Positions 49,095-58,332 are shown, counted from the stretch's first letter. The stretch: DNA of 64,000 bases from CAKZML01 sp963823435 (GCA_963823435.1 CAWGLN010000001.1:868001-932000), one strand, 5' to 3'. Made by a program: numbers and translations. The notes: generated from the sequence alone by a model not told the origin.

Positions 49095-49700
49095 CTAAGC
49101 CGACAGCAGGGCCTGGACCTCAGTGGTCCTGGCTCTGCGCGTGGGCTTGCCGTTGACCGGACTCAGCGGCGCTTCGCGCAGCCCGTCAAGCGTAAATACC
49201 AGCAATTCAAAGCCGACCTCGCCTGCCACGAAGGTGAAACAGGGACAGTTCCTGCTGCGCTCGCCGCCATAGCGCTGTTGTCGCTCGCCTGCATGGTAGG
49301 GAATGTCTTGTGCAATCAAGGCCAGTGCCACCTGTTCCGGTGTGTCGGTGAACAGGTGCAGCTGAACCTCGCTGTTGGAATGAGCCGCCCCGGTCAGGAC
49401 CGGTCCAACCAACTGGGGATCAAACTGCCTCAGGCCTTGCATCGCCTTAAGCGCAGCCCTCCGCAACCTGCGCAAATCGTCCTCATATTGTCGGCCGCCA
49501 AAAAGCTTTTGATATTCCAGCAGGGCTTGCTCGACTTCGCGATTGCTTGGCAGCGACTGGTCATTGGCTCCCAGGCGCTCGGCCGCCTTGCGTTTGGCTA
49601 GATAAAAGTCGGTGAGCGACTGTTGCGCCATGATCCGTGCCGCTTCCTGTGCCACGGCCAGCCGCACATTGTCGTGACGAGGCGTTGCTTGCTTTGCCAT
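49095..49700 (-). CDS. Conserved uncharacterised protein, nucleotidyltransferase-like annotation in relatives
   Basis: A 201-aa cytosolic protein. The N-terminal half is helical and basic (AAERLGANDQSLPSNREVEQ; DDLRRLRRAALKAMQGLRQF). The middle LVGPVLTGAAHSNSEVQLHL resembles the G-S/A-x-x-R/D nucleotidyltransferase-superfamily core, and VGFELLVFTLDGLREAPLSP followed by VNGKPTRRA is a conserved ending I associate with a gammaproteobacterial family of unknown function. Start ATG 49700. It converges with gltA and is only 24 bases upstream-facing of mrcA's stop on the same strand. Function not assigned. Confidence 0.6.
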   Translation of the reverse strand: MAKQATPRHDNVRLAVAQEAARIMAQQSLTDFYLAKRKAAERLGANDQSLPSNREVEQALLEYQKLFGGRQYEDDLRRLRRAALKAMQGLRQFDPQLVGPVLTGAAHSNSEVQLHLFTDTPEQVALALIAQDIPYHAGERQQRYGGERSRNCPCFTFVAGEVGFELLVFTLDGLREAPLSPVNGKPTRRARTTEVQALLSA

Positions 49701-49723
49701 TTCGCCCTGGCCCGGCGTATTCC

Positions 49724-52318
49724 CTAGAACAGGGTGTCGTCGGGCTTTTCCTCCTTTCCCTCGGACTGGTCAAAGGGGTTGAGTTTTTCCAGGTCCTTGC
49801 CCTTGGTCGCGCTCTTTTCCGGGAGCATATCCTCACGGAAGGTCTCAAAAATGGCGTTACGATCACCTGCGGCAGCGATCTTTCCAGTCAGCGGGTCGAT
49901 GCGCACGGTAACCAGTCCGGTTGGAGCTTCAAGCGGGTTTTCCTGTGTGCCAGCCAGGGCCTCACGCATGAAATAAATCCACAGGGGGAGCGCAGTGCGG
50001 CCACCTTCTTCCTTGCGTCCCAGCGAGCGCTCCTGGTCAAACCCAACCCAGACCGTTGTTACCAGATCCGCATTGAAACCGCTGAACCACGCGTCGCGCC
50101 GGTCGTTTGTGGTGCCGGTTTTGCCCGCAATATCCTTGCGTTTCAGTTCCCGGTAGGCTCTTGCGCCGGTGCCGCGCTGGACCACGCTACGCAGCATGTC
50201 GTAAATCAGGTAAGTATTTTGCGCCCCGACCGTTCTGGGTGCAGCCCGAACCAGCCTGCCGTCCATAGACGCTTTTCGGTCACACAGGGTCTCGAGCTCC
50301 CCGGGGAATGCGGTCCCCACGCCCGGCGCCTGGTCCATGGCGGCCTGGTCTGGCAAGGGCTGCGGGAACAGCCCGAAGTCATTGCCGTCGAATGACGTGG
50401 ACTGCTCCTGTTCGTTTCCGGGTGTTGCTTGCGCAACCGGTTCTGGCTGCACCGATTGCTGTTCGCAGTCCTGGCAGACAATCAGGGGATCCGCCTCGAA
50501 CACTACCTCTCCGTTGATCAGCTGTACTCTTTGGGTGTAATAGGGTTCGGTCAGATAGCCACCGCTGGCCAGAACCGTGTATCCGCTGGCCATCTGCAAG
50601 GGCGTCAGATTGGCGCTGCCCAGGGCCAGCGACAGATCCCTGGGTAATTCGGATCGCTGAAACCCGAAAGCCTCAATATGACGCAGTGCCCGGCTCACAC
50701 CTACCGACCTGAGCAAGCGTATGGATACCATATTACGGGACCGCACCAAGGCCTCTCGCAGACGCGTGGGCCCGTAGAAGCGACCGCTGTAGTTTTCTGG
50801 ACGCCAGGCGCCTTCCAGGGCCGCGTCCTGGAAAACCACCGGTGCGTCATTAATGATGCTGGCGGCAGTGAATCCGTTTTCCAGCGCTGCGGAATATATA
50901 AATGGTTTGAACGACGAGCCTGGCTGCCTGCGCGCCTGGACGGCCCGGTTGTACTTGCTTTGATAATAGTCGTAGCCACCGACCAGGGCTGAAATGGCGC
51001 CGTCCCTGGGGTCCATGGCCACCAGGCTCGCCTGGGCCTCCGGGAGTTGTCCCAGTTGCCAACTTCCGTCTGACAATTCCATCAGCATGACGATATCGCC
51101 AACGGCCAACACGTCAGCAGCGCTTTCAGGCGAAGGACCCATGGTGTCATCGTCAATAAAGGGTCGCGCCCAGGACAGCCCGGGCCAGCCAACCATGACC
51201 CTGCCCCCGCCCCGGAGGTAGACCTCCGCCGCTTTTTCCTCTACCTGGATGACAACGCCGGCGGTCAGGCTGGCGGCATTGCGGTAGGGGTCAAGTACGC
51301 GTTCAAGTTCCTCATCCGGGTGCTCCAGGGAGATACTCATGCGGGCGATGGGTCCCCGGTAGCCATGTCGCCGGTCATATTCCAGCAGGCCTTGTCGCAG
51401 GGCGCGATTGGCCGCTCCCTGTAGGCGACTGTCAAGGGTGGTGATGACCCTGTAGCCGTCGGTATAGGCGTCCCTTCCGAAGCGCGCCAGCATGTCACTG
51501 CGCACCATTTCCGCCATATAGGGCGCCTCGGTTTCGATGTTCGCACCGTGCAACTCCGCCCTGGGGTGCTCGTTCATGGCCTGGTCGTAGTCGTCACGGC
51601 TGATATAGGACAACTCCAGCATGCGTCGCAGGACGTATTCCTTACGCTTTTCGGCTCCGGATGGGCTGGTGATAGGGTTATTTCTCGATGGCGCCGTGGG
51701 GAGCCCGGCAATGGTGGCTATTTCTGCCAGCGTGAGTTGCTCCAGGCTCTTGCCGTAAAAAACCTCGGCCGCCGCGGCTACCCCATAGGCGCGCTGACCC
51801 AGGAATATCTTATTCAGGTAAAGGGTCAGAATTTCGCGCTTGCTCAGTTCTCCTTCGATGCGCAGGGCCAGAAATATTTCCCTGAGTTTGCGGACATAGG
51901 TTTTCTCAGGGGTCAGGAAAAAATTCCTCGCCAGCTGCATGGTGATTGTGCCGCCACCTTGTCTACGCTCCCCGGTCAGGGCGAGAAAAAACGCCGCCCG
52001 CATCAGGCCCTGGTAGTCGACCCCGGGGTGCGCGTAGAAGCGGTCATCCTCGGCGGCCAGGAAGGCCTCAATCATCCGTGGTGGAATCTCCTCGTAACTT
52101 GCGGGGATTCGGCGCTTTTCACCAAATTCCGCCACGAGGTGACCATCTCGCGTGTAAATTCGCAGGGGCACCTGCAAGCGCACTTCCCGCAAGCTCTCGA
52201 CCTCCGGCAAAGCCGATTCCAGGTAGAAATAGGCCGATGCCCCGGCGATCAAGCCAAGTAGCGCGAGGGTAGCAGCGGCTGCCCCACCCCAAAAAAGAAT
52301 TTTCTGATAAAGCTTCAT
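49724..52318 (-). CDS. mrcA: Penicillin-binding protein 1A
   Basis: An 864-aa bifunctional peptidoglycan glycosyltransferase/transpeptidase. N-terminal helix (residues about 8-30), GT51 domain with AAEDDRFYAHPGVDYQGLMR (catalytic Glu, about 85-104) and QLARNFFLTPEKTYVRKLRE, then the transpeptidase domain: RRQPGSSFKPFIYSAAL (SxxK, Ser active site), VRSRNMVSIRLL (SxN), IAGKTGTTNDRRDAWF (KTG). The inserted OB-like region typical of class A 1A is present between them. The tail is charged. It diverges from pilM, the arrangement also found in Pseudomonas (ponA-pilM). Confidence 0.95.
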   Translation of the reverse strand: MKLYQKILFWGGAAAATLALLGLIAGASAYFYLESALPEVESLREVRLQVPLRIYTRDGHLVAEFGEKRRIPASYEEIPPRMIEAFLAAEDDRFYAHPGVDYQGLMRAAFFLALTGERRQGGGTITMQLARNFFLTPEKTYVRKLREIFLALRIEGELSKREILTLYLNKIFLGQRAYGVAAAAEVFYGKSLEQLTLAEIATIAGLPTAPSRNNPITSPSGAEKRKEYVLRRMLELSYISRDDYDQAMNEHPRAELHGANIETEAPYMAEMVRSDMLARFGRDAYTDGYRVITTLDSRLQGAANRALRQGLLEYDRRHGYRGPIARMSISLEHPDEELERVLDPYRNAASLTAGVVIQVEEKAAEVYLRGGGRVMVGWPGLSWARPFIDDDTMGPSPESAADVLAVGDIVMLMELSDGSWQLGQLPEAQASLVAMDPRDGAISALVGGYDYYQSKYNRAVQARRQPGSSFKPFIYSAALENGFTAASIINDAPVVFQDAALEGAWRPENYSGRFYGPTRLREALVRSRNMVSIRLLRSVGVSRALRHIEAFGFQRSELPRDLSLALGSANLTPLQMASGYTVLASGGYLTEPYYTQRVQLINGEVVFEADPLIVCQDCEQQSVQPEPVAQATPGNEQEQSTSFDGNDFGLFPQPLPDQAAMDQAPGVGTAFPGELETLCDRKASMDGRLVRAAPRTVGAQNTYLIYDMLRSVVQRGTGARAYRELKRKDIAGKTGTTNDRRDAWFSGFNADLVTTVWVGFDQERSLGRKEEGGRTALPLWIYFMREALAGTQENPLEAPTGLVTVRIDPLTGKIAAAGDRNAIFETFREDMLPEKSATKGKDLEKLNPFDQSEGKEEKPDDTLF

Positions 52319-52640
52319 TGCAAGAGTGTGACCTAAGTTCTTGCTTTCAAGTAGCTGAATTATGCATATTTAGTCGCGGACTGTGGCCGTTTCCATGGAT
52401 GGGCGGGGAGAGAACAAGGCACTTTGCCGGAGATATTTGATACCTGTGCCGCGCTCCGGATCGGTTATCTTAAGAGACGGCGTTGCAGGTCAACCCATTT
52501 ATACCCTGTGGTGGAATGCTTGAATTTGGAATGCCAATTGTTGATCTCGAACGGCTGCCTAGGGTATCAGATTGACAGTGGTGCGGGCAGGTTGGAGTTC
52601 AATCAGGTTCAGGGGCATGGCCGGTTTTTGCCATAACGTG

Positions 52641-52653
52641 ATGTGAATCACAT
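52641..52653. promoter_or_regulatory. Palindrome ATGTGAATCACAT upstream of pilM
   Basis: A perfect 13-bp palindrome (arms ATGTGA and TCACAT around one A), about 45 bases before the pilM -35. The half-site resembles CRP/Vfr TGTGA/TCACA, but the arms are one base apart rather than six, so it is not a standard CRP site. Confidence 0.4.
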
Positions 52654-52685
52654 ATGCTCCGCAGGGACAGATGTTATACAGCTAG

Positions 52686-52714
52686 TTGCGCAAGCTAAGG
52701 TACTAGACTATCTT
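52686..52714 (+). promoter_or_regulatory. Candidate sigma-70 promoter for pilMNOPQ
   Basis: TTGCGC (52686-52691), 17-base spacer, TATCTT (52709-52714, 4/6). It leaves a leader of about 28 bases to the GTG start of pilM, whose ribosome site GGAAGG is strong. Confidence 0.45.
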
Positions 52715-52748
52715 TGTTCTGCAAGCTACCGTCAGGGAAGGAAAAAAC

Positions 52749-53810
52749 GTGCTATTCGGTGCTAAAAGCAGGCCCTTACTCGGGCTGGATATTACTACCT
52801 CATCGGTCAAGCTGGTCGAACTGGGGCGTAGCGGCGGTCAACTTCGCGTGGAGTCCTATGCGGCGGAGGCGACCCCGGTAAACGCGGTTAACGAAAAGAA
52901 CATCGTTGACGCCGACGCCGTGGCTGAGGCCATCCGACGTGCGGTGAAGCGGGCCGGCACCAAGGCCACGGACGTGGCCGTTGCCATATCCGGCGATGCG
53001 GCCATTACCAAGATCATCCAGTTGCCTGCTCGTCTGGGCGCGTCGGATATTGAGGGTCAGGTTGAACTCCAGGCCGATCAGTACATTCCCTTCCCGATGG
53101 AAGAGGTCCGTCACGACTTTGAAGTGATCGGGCCCAGTGCAAGGGATCAGGAAATGATAGATGTCCTGCTGGTAGCTACCCGCACGGAAAATGTCGAACA
53201 ACGACAGGCGGCGGTTGAAAGCGCAGGTTTGCGCGCAAGAGTCATGGACGTTGAGTCTTTTGCCCTGGAAAGCGCCTGCCAGTTACTGACCCACCAGATG
53301 CCGGATCGTGGCGAGAATGCGACGGTGGCGCTGGTCGACTTCGGGGCCAGCAGCACGACCTTCAGTGTGTTGCGTAACTTGAAAGTTATTTATACCAGGG
53401 ATTTTGCCTTTGGCGGCCAGCAGCTGACCGAGGAAATTATGCGCACCTACGGGTTGAGCATTGAAGACGCTGGACGGGCCAAGAAAGAAGGCGGCCTTCC
53501 CAGCAACTACGAGCCCGAAGTACTGGATCCATTCGTGGACGACATGTGTCAGCAGGTTAGTCGTTCATTGCAGTTTTTCCTGGCGGCTGGTGGCGGACGC
53601 CAGCAACCGGATCAAATTATAGTTTGCGGAGGCTGCGCCAATATTCCTGGCGTGGACGAGTTGATCGCCAGCCGCGTTGGTATACCGACGGTGATTGGAG
53701 ATCCTCTTGGACAGATGAAGATATCGTCCCGGGCGAAATCCCAGGGCGTGAAAAAAGATGCGACCGCCCTGATGACGGCCCTTGGCCTGGCATTAAGGAG
53801 CTTTGACTGA
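52749..53810 (+). CDS. pilM: Type IV pilus inner-membrane platform protein PilM
   Basis: A 353-aa actin-like (FtsA/SHS2) cytoplasmic protein that binds the PilN N-terminus and links the pilus alignment complex to the motor. ATPase-fold motifs: LLGLDITTSSVKLVELGRSG (phosphate 1, about residues 9-28), DFGASSTTFSVLRNLKVIYT (phosphate 2) and IIVCGGCANIPGVDELIASR (adenosine). The GTG start at 52749 follows GGAAGG. It heads pilMNOPQ, with pilN beginning one base after its stop. Confidence 0.95.
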   Translation: MLFGAKSRPLLGLDITTSSVKLVELGRSGGQLRVESYAAEATPVNAVNEKNIVDADAVAEAIRRAVKRAGTKATDVAVAISGDAAITKIIQLPARLGASDIEGQVELQADQYIPFPMEEVRHDFEVIGPSARDQEMIDVLLVATRTENVEQRQAAVESAGLRARVMDVESFALESACQLLTHQMPDRGENATVALVDFGASSTTFSVLRNLKVIYTRDFAFGGQQLTEEIMRTYGLSIEDAGRAKKEGGLPSNYEPEVLDPFVDDMCQQVSRSLQFFLAAGGGRQQPDQIIVCGGCANIPGVDELIASRVGIPTVIGDPLGQMKISSRAKSQGVKKDATALMTALGLALRSFD

Positions 53811-53811
53811 T

Positions 53812-54405
53812 ATGCCCCGGATTAACCTACTACCCTGGCGCGATGAGCTGCGACAGCAGCGGCAGAAGGATTTCTTGATTTCTGCGGCGGTTGCAGTCGT
53901 TTTTGGTGTGCTCGTGATGTTCTTCACCAATGTTATTTTCGAGTCTCGCATTGAGGGCCAAATTGGCCGCAATAACATACTGAAAACCGAGATCGCGGAA
54001 ATAGACAAACAGATTAGTGAAATACGTGATCTGGAAGCCAAGAAAGATCGATTGCTGGCGCGCATGAACATTATCGAGCAGCTACAGCGCAGCCGCCCGA
54101 AGTCGGTAAAACTGCTCGATCAGATCGTTCGCACCCTTCCAGAGGGTGTATACCTGACATCGGTCAAGCAGTCGGGCGGCGGGCTTGAAGTCAAGGGGCG
54201 GGCCGAGTCCAGCACCCGGGTTTCCAGTCTGATGAGAAATATCGATTCATCGACATCCCTTCGAAACCCGACCCTGCAAGTCGTCGAGGCCAAGGAAGTG
54301 GATCGTCGGCGGGTAAGTGAATTCACCATCACCGGGCAGCAGACCGCCAGGATGGCCAGGATGGTCAGGATGGTCAAGGAGATTTGCCATGAACGATTTC
54401 CTTGA
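53812..54405 (+). CDS. pilN: Type IV pilus assembly protein PilN
   Basis: A 197-aa bitopic protein. The cytoplasmic motif INLLPWRDELRQQRQKDFLI (residues 3-22) is the PilM-binding sequence, then a helix (AVAVVFGVLVMFFTNVIF) and a periplasmic coiled coil and ferredoxin-like domain (VRTLPEGVYLTSVKQSGGGL). ATG 53812 follows AAGGAG. The ending is odd: after FTITGQQTA the frame reads ARMARMVRMVKEICHERFP over a 9-base triplicate, whereas another frame reads DRQDGQDGQDGQGDLP and stops in an ATGA with pilO. A late frameshift is possible. Confidence 0.88.
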   Translation: MPRINLLPWRDELRQQRQKDFLISAAVAVVFGVLVMFFTNVIFESRIEGQIGRNNILKTEIAEIDKQISEIRDLEAKKDRLLARMNIIEQLQRSRPKSVKLLDQIVRTLPEGVYLTSVKQSGGGLEVKGRAESSTRVSSLMRNIDSSTSLRNPTLQVVEAKEVDRRRVSEFTITGQQTARMARMVRMVKEICHERFP

Positions 54406-54994
54406 ACAGTTAAAGGCGCTGGACGTAAACGATATTGGCCGCTGGCCAGCAGCTTTTCGCCACGGACTGATCGTCCTGATTTTCCTTTTTGTCGCGATCG
54501 GCGGGACCTATTACTTTGTGTATAAGGACCAGTTACCGGCGCTGGAAAAGGTGCAACAGGAAGAGGAGACCCTGAAGGCGGGTTTCGAGCAGAAACAGCA
54601 GAAAGCGGCCAACCTTGAGGAATACAAGTCACAGTTGGCCGAAATCGAAACCTCTTTTGGCACCATGCTGCGCCAGTTACCTGGCAAGACCGAGGTGCCG
54701 AGTTTACTGGTTGATATTTCCCAGACCGGGCTTGCTGCCGGCCTGAAAGAAGAATTGTTTCAGCCTGTAGGAGAGGTGCGTAAGGAGTTCTACGCCGAAC
54801 TGCCTATACGCATACGGCTCAAAGGTGGATATCACGCCCTGGGCGAGTTCGTGAGCGAAATCGCCGGCTTGCCAAGAATTGTCACCCTGCACGATATCGA
54901 AATCACCAAGGACGCCAAGAGCGATGACCTTGTGCTGAATGTTACGGCGAAAACCTATCGCTACCTGGAGGATGACGTGGAGGCGGGAACCTGA
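54389..54994 (+). CDS. pilO: Type IV pilus assembly protein PilO
   Basis: A 201-aa bitopic protein that heterodimerises with PilN. N-terminus NDFLEQLKALDVNDIGRWPA, one helix (LIVLIFLFVAIGGTYYFVY), a coiled-coil region (LEKVQQEEETLKAGFEQKQQ), then the ferredoxin-like domain with LRQLPGKTEVPSLLVDISQT and IRLKGGYHALGEFVSEIAGL. ATG 54389 is in an ATGA arrangement with a possible alternative pilN end. Its stop overlaps the pilP start. Confidence 0.93.
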   Translation: MNDFLEQLKALDVNDIGRWPAAFRHGLIVLIFLFVAIGGTYYFVYKDQLPALEKVQQEEETLKAGFEQKQQKAANLEEYKSQLAEIETSFGTMLRQLPGKTEVPSLLVDISQTGLAAGLKEELFQPVGEVRKEFYAELPIRIRLKGGYHALGEFVSEIAGLPRIVTLHDIEITKDAKSDDLVLNVTAKTYRYLEDDVEAGT

Positions 54995-55508
54995 TGCAAC
55001 AGAAACACCTGGCACTCGTCCTGTTTTTATGCGCCGGCCTCGTCGCCGGTTGCTCGGGCGGTAACGAAGACTTGCGGGACTACGTCGCAGCAGGTCAAGG
55101 ACCGGCCGCCCCAAAGACCGTATTGAGCCACTTCCCCAGATCCAGCCCTATGATCGCTTTGTCTACGAGGCTGAGGTCCTGCGCGACCCCTTTACGCCCT
55201 ATTCGGCTGCCAGTGGCTCGGGCAAGGACGGTATCCGTCCCGATACCAGTCGTCGCAGGGAATTCCTCGAGCGCTACCCGCTGGATACCCTGGACATGGT
55301 CGGAACGATCGCACGTGACGGAAGCAGTTACGGCTTGATCAGGGACCCTGAAGGCTTGATTCACCAGGTCCAGGTCGGTGGCCACATGGGCCAGAGCGAT
55401 GGCCGCATAGTGTCAGTATCGCAATCAGAAGTAGCTCTGATAGAAATAGTTTCGGATGGTATGGGCGGATTCCTCGAGCGCCCGGCAGCAGTGGCGCTTT
55501 CTCAGTGA
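54994..55508 (+). pseudogene. pilP: Type IV pilus lipoprotein PilP, frameshifted
   Basis: Periplasmic lipoprotein connecting PilNO to the PilQ secretin. The first frame has the signal peptide with lipobox VAGC (Cys20) and GNEDLRDYV, after which the conserved part appears in another frame: RIEPLPQIQPYDRFVYEAEV, LRDPFTPYSAASGSG, then MVGTIARDGSSYGLIRDPEG, QVQVGGHMGQSDGRIVSVSQ and the C-terminus FLERPAAVAL. The shift is between about 55,090 and 55,115, near a CCCC run. Restored, the protein is about 170 aa as usual. It directly precedes pilQ. Confidence 0.87.
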
Positions 55509-55527
55509 CGCGCCAGGGAGAATGGTA

Positions 55528-57714
55528 ATGATTCGGGAATCTTTGCGAAGCAGTGCAAGCGGTACGATCAAGGCGATGGGAATACTGATGTTCCTGTTCT
55601 CCTGGATTGGCGCGCCTGCGGTACTGGCAGCTGACCATTCGAATAGGCAATTGCAGAGTATCGAGGCTCGGCCTTTGCCTGGTAACGAAGTCGAGCTTGA
55701 ACTTAAACTGACCGGTCCGGGGCCGGAGCCGATGAGCTTCACCATTGAAAGCCCGGCACGCATCTCCCTGGACCTGCCAGAAACCGCAATTGCCTTGCCC
55801 AGCCGCCGTACCGATATCGGTGTTGGCGCCGTCGGCAGCGTAGTGGTGGCCGAGGCCAATGGCAGAACCCGGGTCGTGTTTAACCTCTCCAGCATGGTTC
55901 CGTACGAAACACGAGTGGTGGGCAACAGTATTTTTGTCCGGGTTGGCAGCAGCTCCAGCGCGGGTTCCCAGTCGGCATTCACCGGCGGCACGCACGCCTC
56001 CGCCCCTATCAGCACCAAGGCTGTTGCCGACAAGAGCAGTATCTCCAATATCGATTTTCGCCGTGGCGAGGATGGTGCCGGTCGCTTGTTGGTTAGCCTG
56101 ACCGATCCGGCTACCCAGGTGGACCTGCGCGAGCAGGGCAATCAGGTCATCGTCGATTTTGCCGGTGTTACCTTGCCCAAGGAACTTATGCGTCGTCTGG
56201 ACGTGGTGGATTTCGCCACTCCTGTATCCACCGTGGATGCCGTGTCGGTAAGTGGTGGCACGCGCCTGATACTCACCGCCGGTGGTGATTACGAACAGCT
56301 GGCATACCAGTCCGACAACCTGTTTTCCGTTGAGATACGGGAAAAGGCGGCCGCAAAACAAACCAGTGATCCGTTTGCCAAAGACAAGGCATATATCGGC
56401 GAGCGTCTGACGCTGAACTTCCAGGACATTGAGGTCCGCGCGGTCCTGCAATTGCTGGCGGACATGAGCGGGTTAAATATTGTTGTCAGCGACACGGTAC
56501 AGGGCAATGTGACCTTGCGTCTGCAAAATGTGCCCTGGGACCAGGCTCTGGATATTGTCATGCAGACCAAGGGTCTGGACATGCGTCGCAATGACAATGT
56601 CGTAATAGTGGCTCCGGCAGAGGAGTTGGCCGCACGCGAGCGTGCTGCGCTGGAAAACCTCCAGGGTATGGATGAGCTGGTTCCCCTTCGTTCCGAATTT
56701 ATCCAGGTGAATTACGCCAAGGCCACGGACATTGCTGCGCTGATCAAGGGCGGTGAGGGTGGCGCATTGTTATCCAAGCGTGGCAGCATTGCCGTCGACG
56801 AACGCACCAATACTTTGTTGGCCCAGGACACCGTGGACAGGTTGATGGAAATCCGTCGCCTGGTGCAGGTGCTGGATATTCCGGTAAAGCAGGTGTTAAT
56901 CGAGTCGCGCATAGTGATTGTCAGCGATGACTTCTCGCGCGAGCTTGGTGCCCAGTTGGGATATACCCACTATGAACGCGATTCAAGCAATCGCCTGTGG
57001 ACCACTTCCGGTTCGTCCGGCGCCACTGACACCATGGTTACCAGCGAAATGAACAATCGGGCGAATGGTATCCTCAACGGGCCTATCGAAGTTCCGGTCG
57101 GCGACTCGCGGTTCGATCGTTACAACGTCAATCTGCCAACTTCCTCAACCGCAGGCAGGATTGCCATGTCTGTGCTGGGTTCCAATACCCTGCTCGATCT
57201 GGAATTGTCGGCAGCGCAGGCCGAGGACAGGGCGGAAATTATTTCCACGCCCCGTCTGATTACTGCTAACCAGAAGGAAGCCAGGATCAAGGCCGGCGTC
57301 GAGATTCCATATCAGGAAGGCGCTTCCAGTGGTGCCACTACTACGCGCTTCAAGGAAGCCGTGCTCAGCCTGCAGGTCACGCCCCTCATCACGCCTGATG
57401 ACCGGGTGGTAATGGACCTGGTGGTGAGCAAGGACAACGTGGGTGAGAATGTCCAGAGCGCCACCGGCGGTCTGGTACCCAGTATTGACACCCGGTCCAT
57501 TGCCACCCAGGTGTTGGTGGATGACGGGCAGACCGTGGTACTTGGCGGTATTTTCGAGACCGAGACCCGCGATGTGGAATTCAAGGTGCCTTACCTGGGT
57601 GACATACCCGTGGTCGGTTACCTGTTCAAGACCACCCAGCGCAGCTCTGACAAGTCCGAATTGCTGATTTTCGTGACCCCGAAGATTCTCAAGGAAGGGG
57701 CCGAACTGTACTAG
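55528..57714 (+). CDS. pilQ: Type IV pilus secretin PilQ
   Basis: A 728-aa outer-membrane secretin forming the pilus exit channel. Signal peptide (MGILMFLFSWIGAPAVLA), two AMIN domains that bind peptidoglycan (SIEARPLPGNEVELELKLTG and NIDFRRGEDGAGRLLVSLTD), a secretin/TonB N-domain (ERLTLNFQDIEVRAVLQLLA; MSGLNIVVSDTVQGNVTLRL), then the C-terminal secretin domain with EARIKAGVEIPYQEG, VLVDDGQTVVLGGIFE and VPYLGDIPVVGYLFKTTQRS. ATG 55528 is preferred because AGGGAG lies seven bases upstream. Strong terminator follows. Confidence 0.95.
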   Translation: MIRESLRSSASGTIKAMGILMFLFSWIGAPAVLAADHSNRQLQSIEARPLPGNEVELELKLTGPGPEPMSFTIESPARISLDLPETAIALPSRRTDIGVGAVGSVVVAEANGRTRVVFNLSSMVPYETRVVGNSIFVRVGSSSSAGSQSAFTGGTHASAPISTKAVADKSSISNIDFRRGEDGAGRLLVSLTDPATQVDLREQGNQVIVDFAGVTLPKELMRRLDVVDFATPVSTVDAVSVSGGTRLILTAGGDYEQLAYQSDNLFSVEIREKAAAKQTSDPFAKDKAYIGERLTLNFQDIEVRAVLQLLADMSGLNIVVSDTVQGNVTLRLQNVPWDQALDIVMQTKGLDMRRNDNVVIVAPAEELAARERAALENLQGMDELVPLRSEFIQVNYAKATDIAALIKGGEGGALLSKRGSIAVDERTNTLLAQDTVDRLMEIRRLVQVLDIPVKQVLIESRIVIVSDDFSRELGAQLGYTHYERDSSNRLWTTSGSSGATDTMVTSEMNNRANGILNGPIEVPVGDSRFDRYNVNLPTSSTAGRIAMSVLGSNTLLDLELSAAQAEDRAEIISTPRLITANQKEARIKAGVEIPYQEGASSGATTTRFKEAVLSLQVTPLITPDDRVVMDLVVSKDNVGENVQSATGGLVPSIDTRSIATQVLVDDGQTVVLGGIFETETRDVEFKVPYLGDIPVVGYLFKTTQRSSDKSELLIFVTPKILKEGAELY

Positions 57715-57740
57715 TCACGGGCAGTCGTTAATCGAAATAG

Positions 57741-57774
57741 AGGGTCAGCTTAATAGGCTGACCCTTTTTTTTTG
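57741..57774 (+). terminator. Rho-independent terminator of pilMNOPQ
   Basis: AGGGTCAGC, loop TTAATAG, GCTGACCCT, then nine T. A perfect nine-base stem 27 bases after the pilQ stop, just before aroK. Confidence 0.92.
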
Positions 57775-57789
57775 GGTACTCTACCCGCT

Positions 57790-58332
57790 ATGAGACAAGA
57801 CAATATCTTCCTGGTCGGACCCATGGGCGCGGGCAAGACAGCTGTGGGACGTCACCTGGGCAAGCGCCTGGGCCTGGTTTTTATTGATAGTGATCAGCAG
57901 ATCCAGGACCGGACAGGTGTCGACATTCCTTTTATCTTCGAAAAAGAAGGAGAGGAGGGGTTTCGCAGCCGTGAGCAGGCAGTTATTGATGAGGCCAGCA
58001 GGCGCAATGGCGTGGTCCTGGCCACCGGGGGCGGTGCAATTACCGTGGAGGCCAATCGTCATTGCCTTGCAGAACGAGGTTTCGTGGTCTATTTGCTTGC
58101 CTCCGTTGCGCAACAGGCCGAACGCACTCGCCATAGCCGGAACCGACCCCTGTTGCTGGACTGTGATCCCGAGGAAAAGCTCCAGGCTCTGTTCGAGATA
58201 AGGGATCCGCTGTACCGTGAAATCGCCGACCTGGTGGTGGATACTAACGGGCGTCGGGTTCATGACGTGGTGGAGCAAATATGTGTCGCATTGTCCCACA
58301 ATCCGGAGCAGGTCCCAGATGGTGACGATTGA
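57790..58332 (+). CDS. aroK: Shikimate kinase
   Basis: A 180-aa kinase of the shikimate pathway. Walker A IFLVGPMGAGKTAVGRHLGK (about residues 6-25), shikimate-binding FIDSDQQIQDRTG (about 33-45), FRSREQAVIDE, and VLATGGGAITVEANRHCLA (GGG motif). ATG 57790 gives family length. The gene starts only 16 bases after the pilQ terminator's T-run and overlaps aroB by 14 bases, so aroKB form a unit. Confidence 0.95.
   Translation: MRQDNIFLVGPMGAGKTAVGRHLGKRLGLVFIDSDQQIQDRTGVDIPFIFEKEGEEGFRSREQAVIDEASRRNGVVLATGGGAITVEANRHCLAERGFVVYLLASVAQQAERTRHSRNRPLLLDCDPEEKLQALFEIRDPLYREIADLVVDTNGRRVHDVVEQICVALSHNPEQVPDGDD

Larger units (their letters stand above)
52319..52748. other. Divergent promoter region between mrcA and pilM
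   Basis: About 430 bases without a gene. It holds a 13-bp palindrome and a probable pilM promoter at its pilM end, described separately. The half nearer mrcA has no clear element. Confidence 0.5.

Noticed and set aside
55339..56451. A 370-aa minus-strand frame opposite pilP/pilQ
   Set aside because: Shadow of pilQ, whose AMIN domains are clear on the plus strand.
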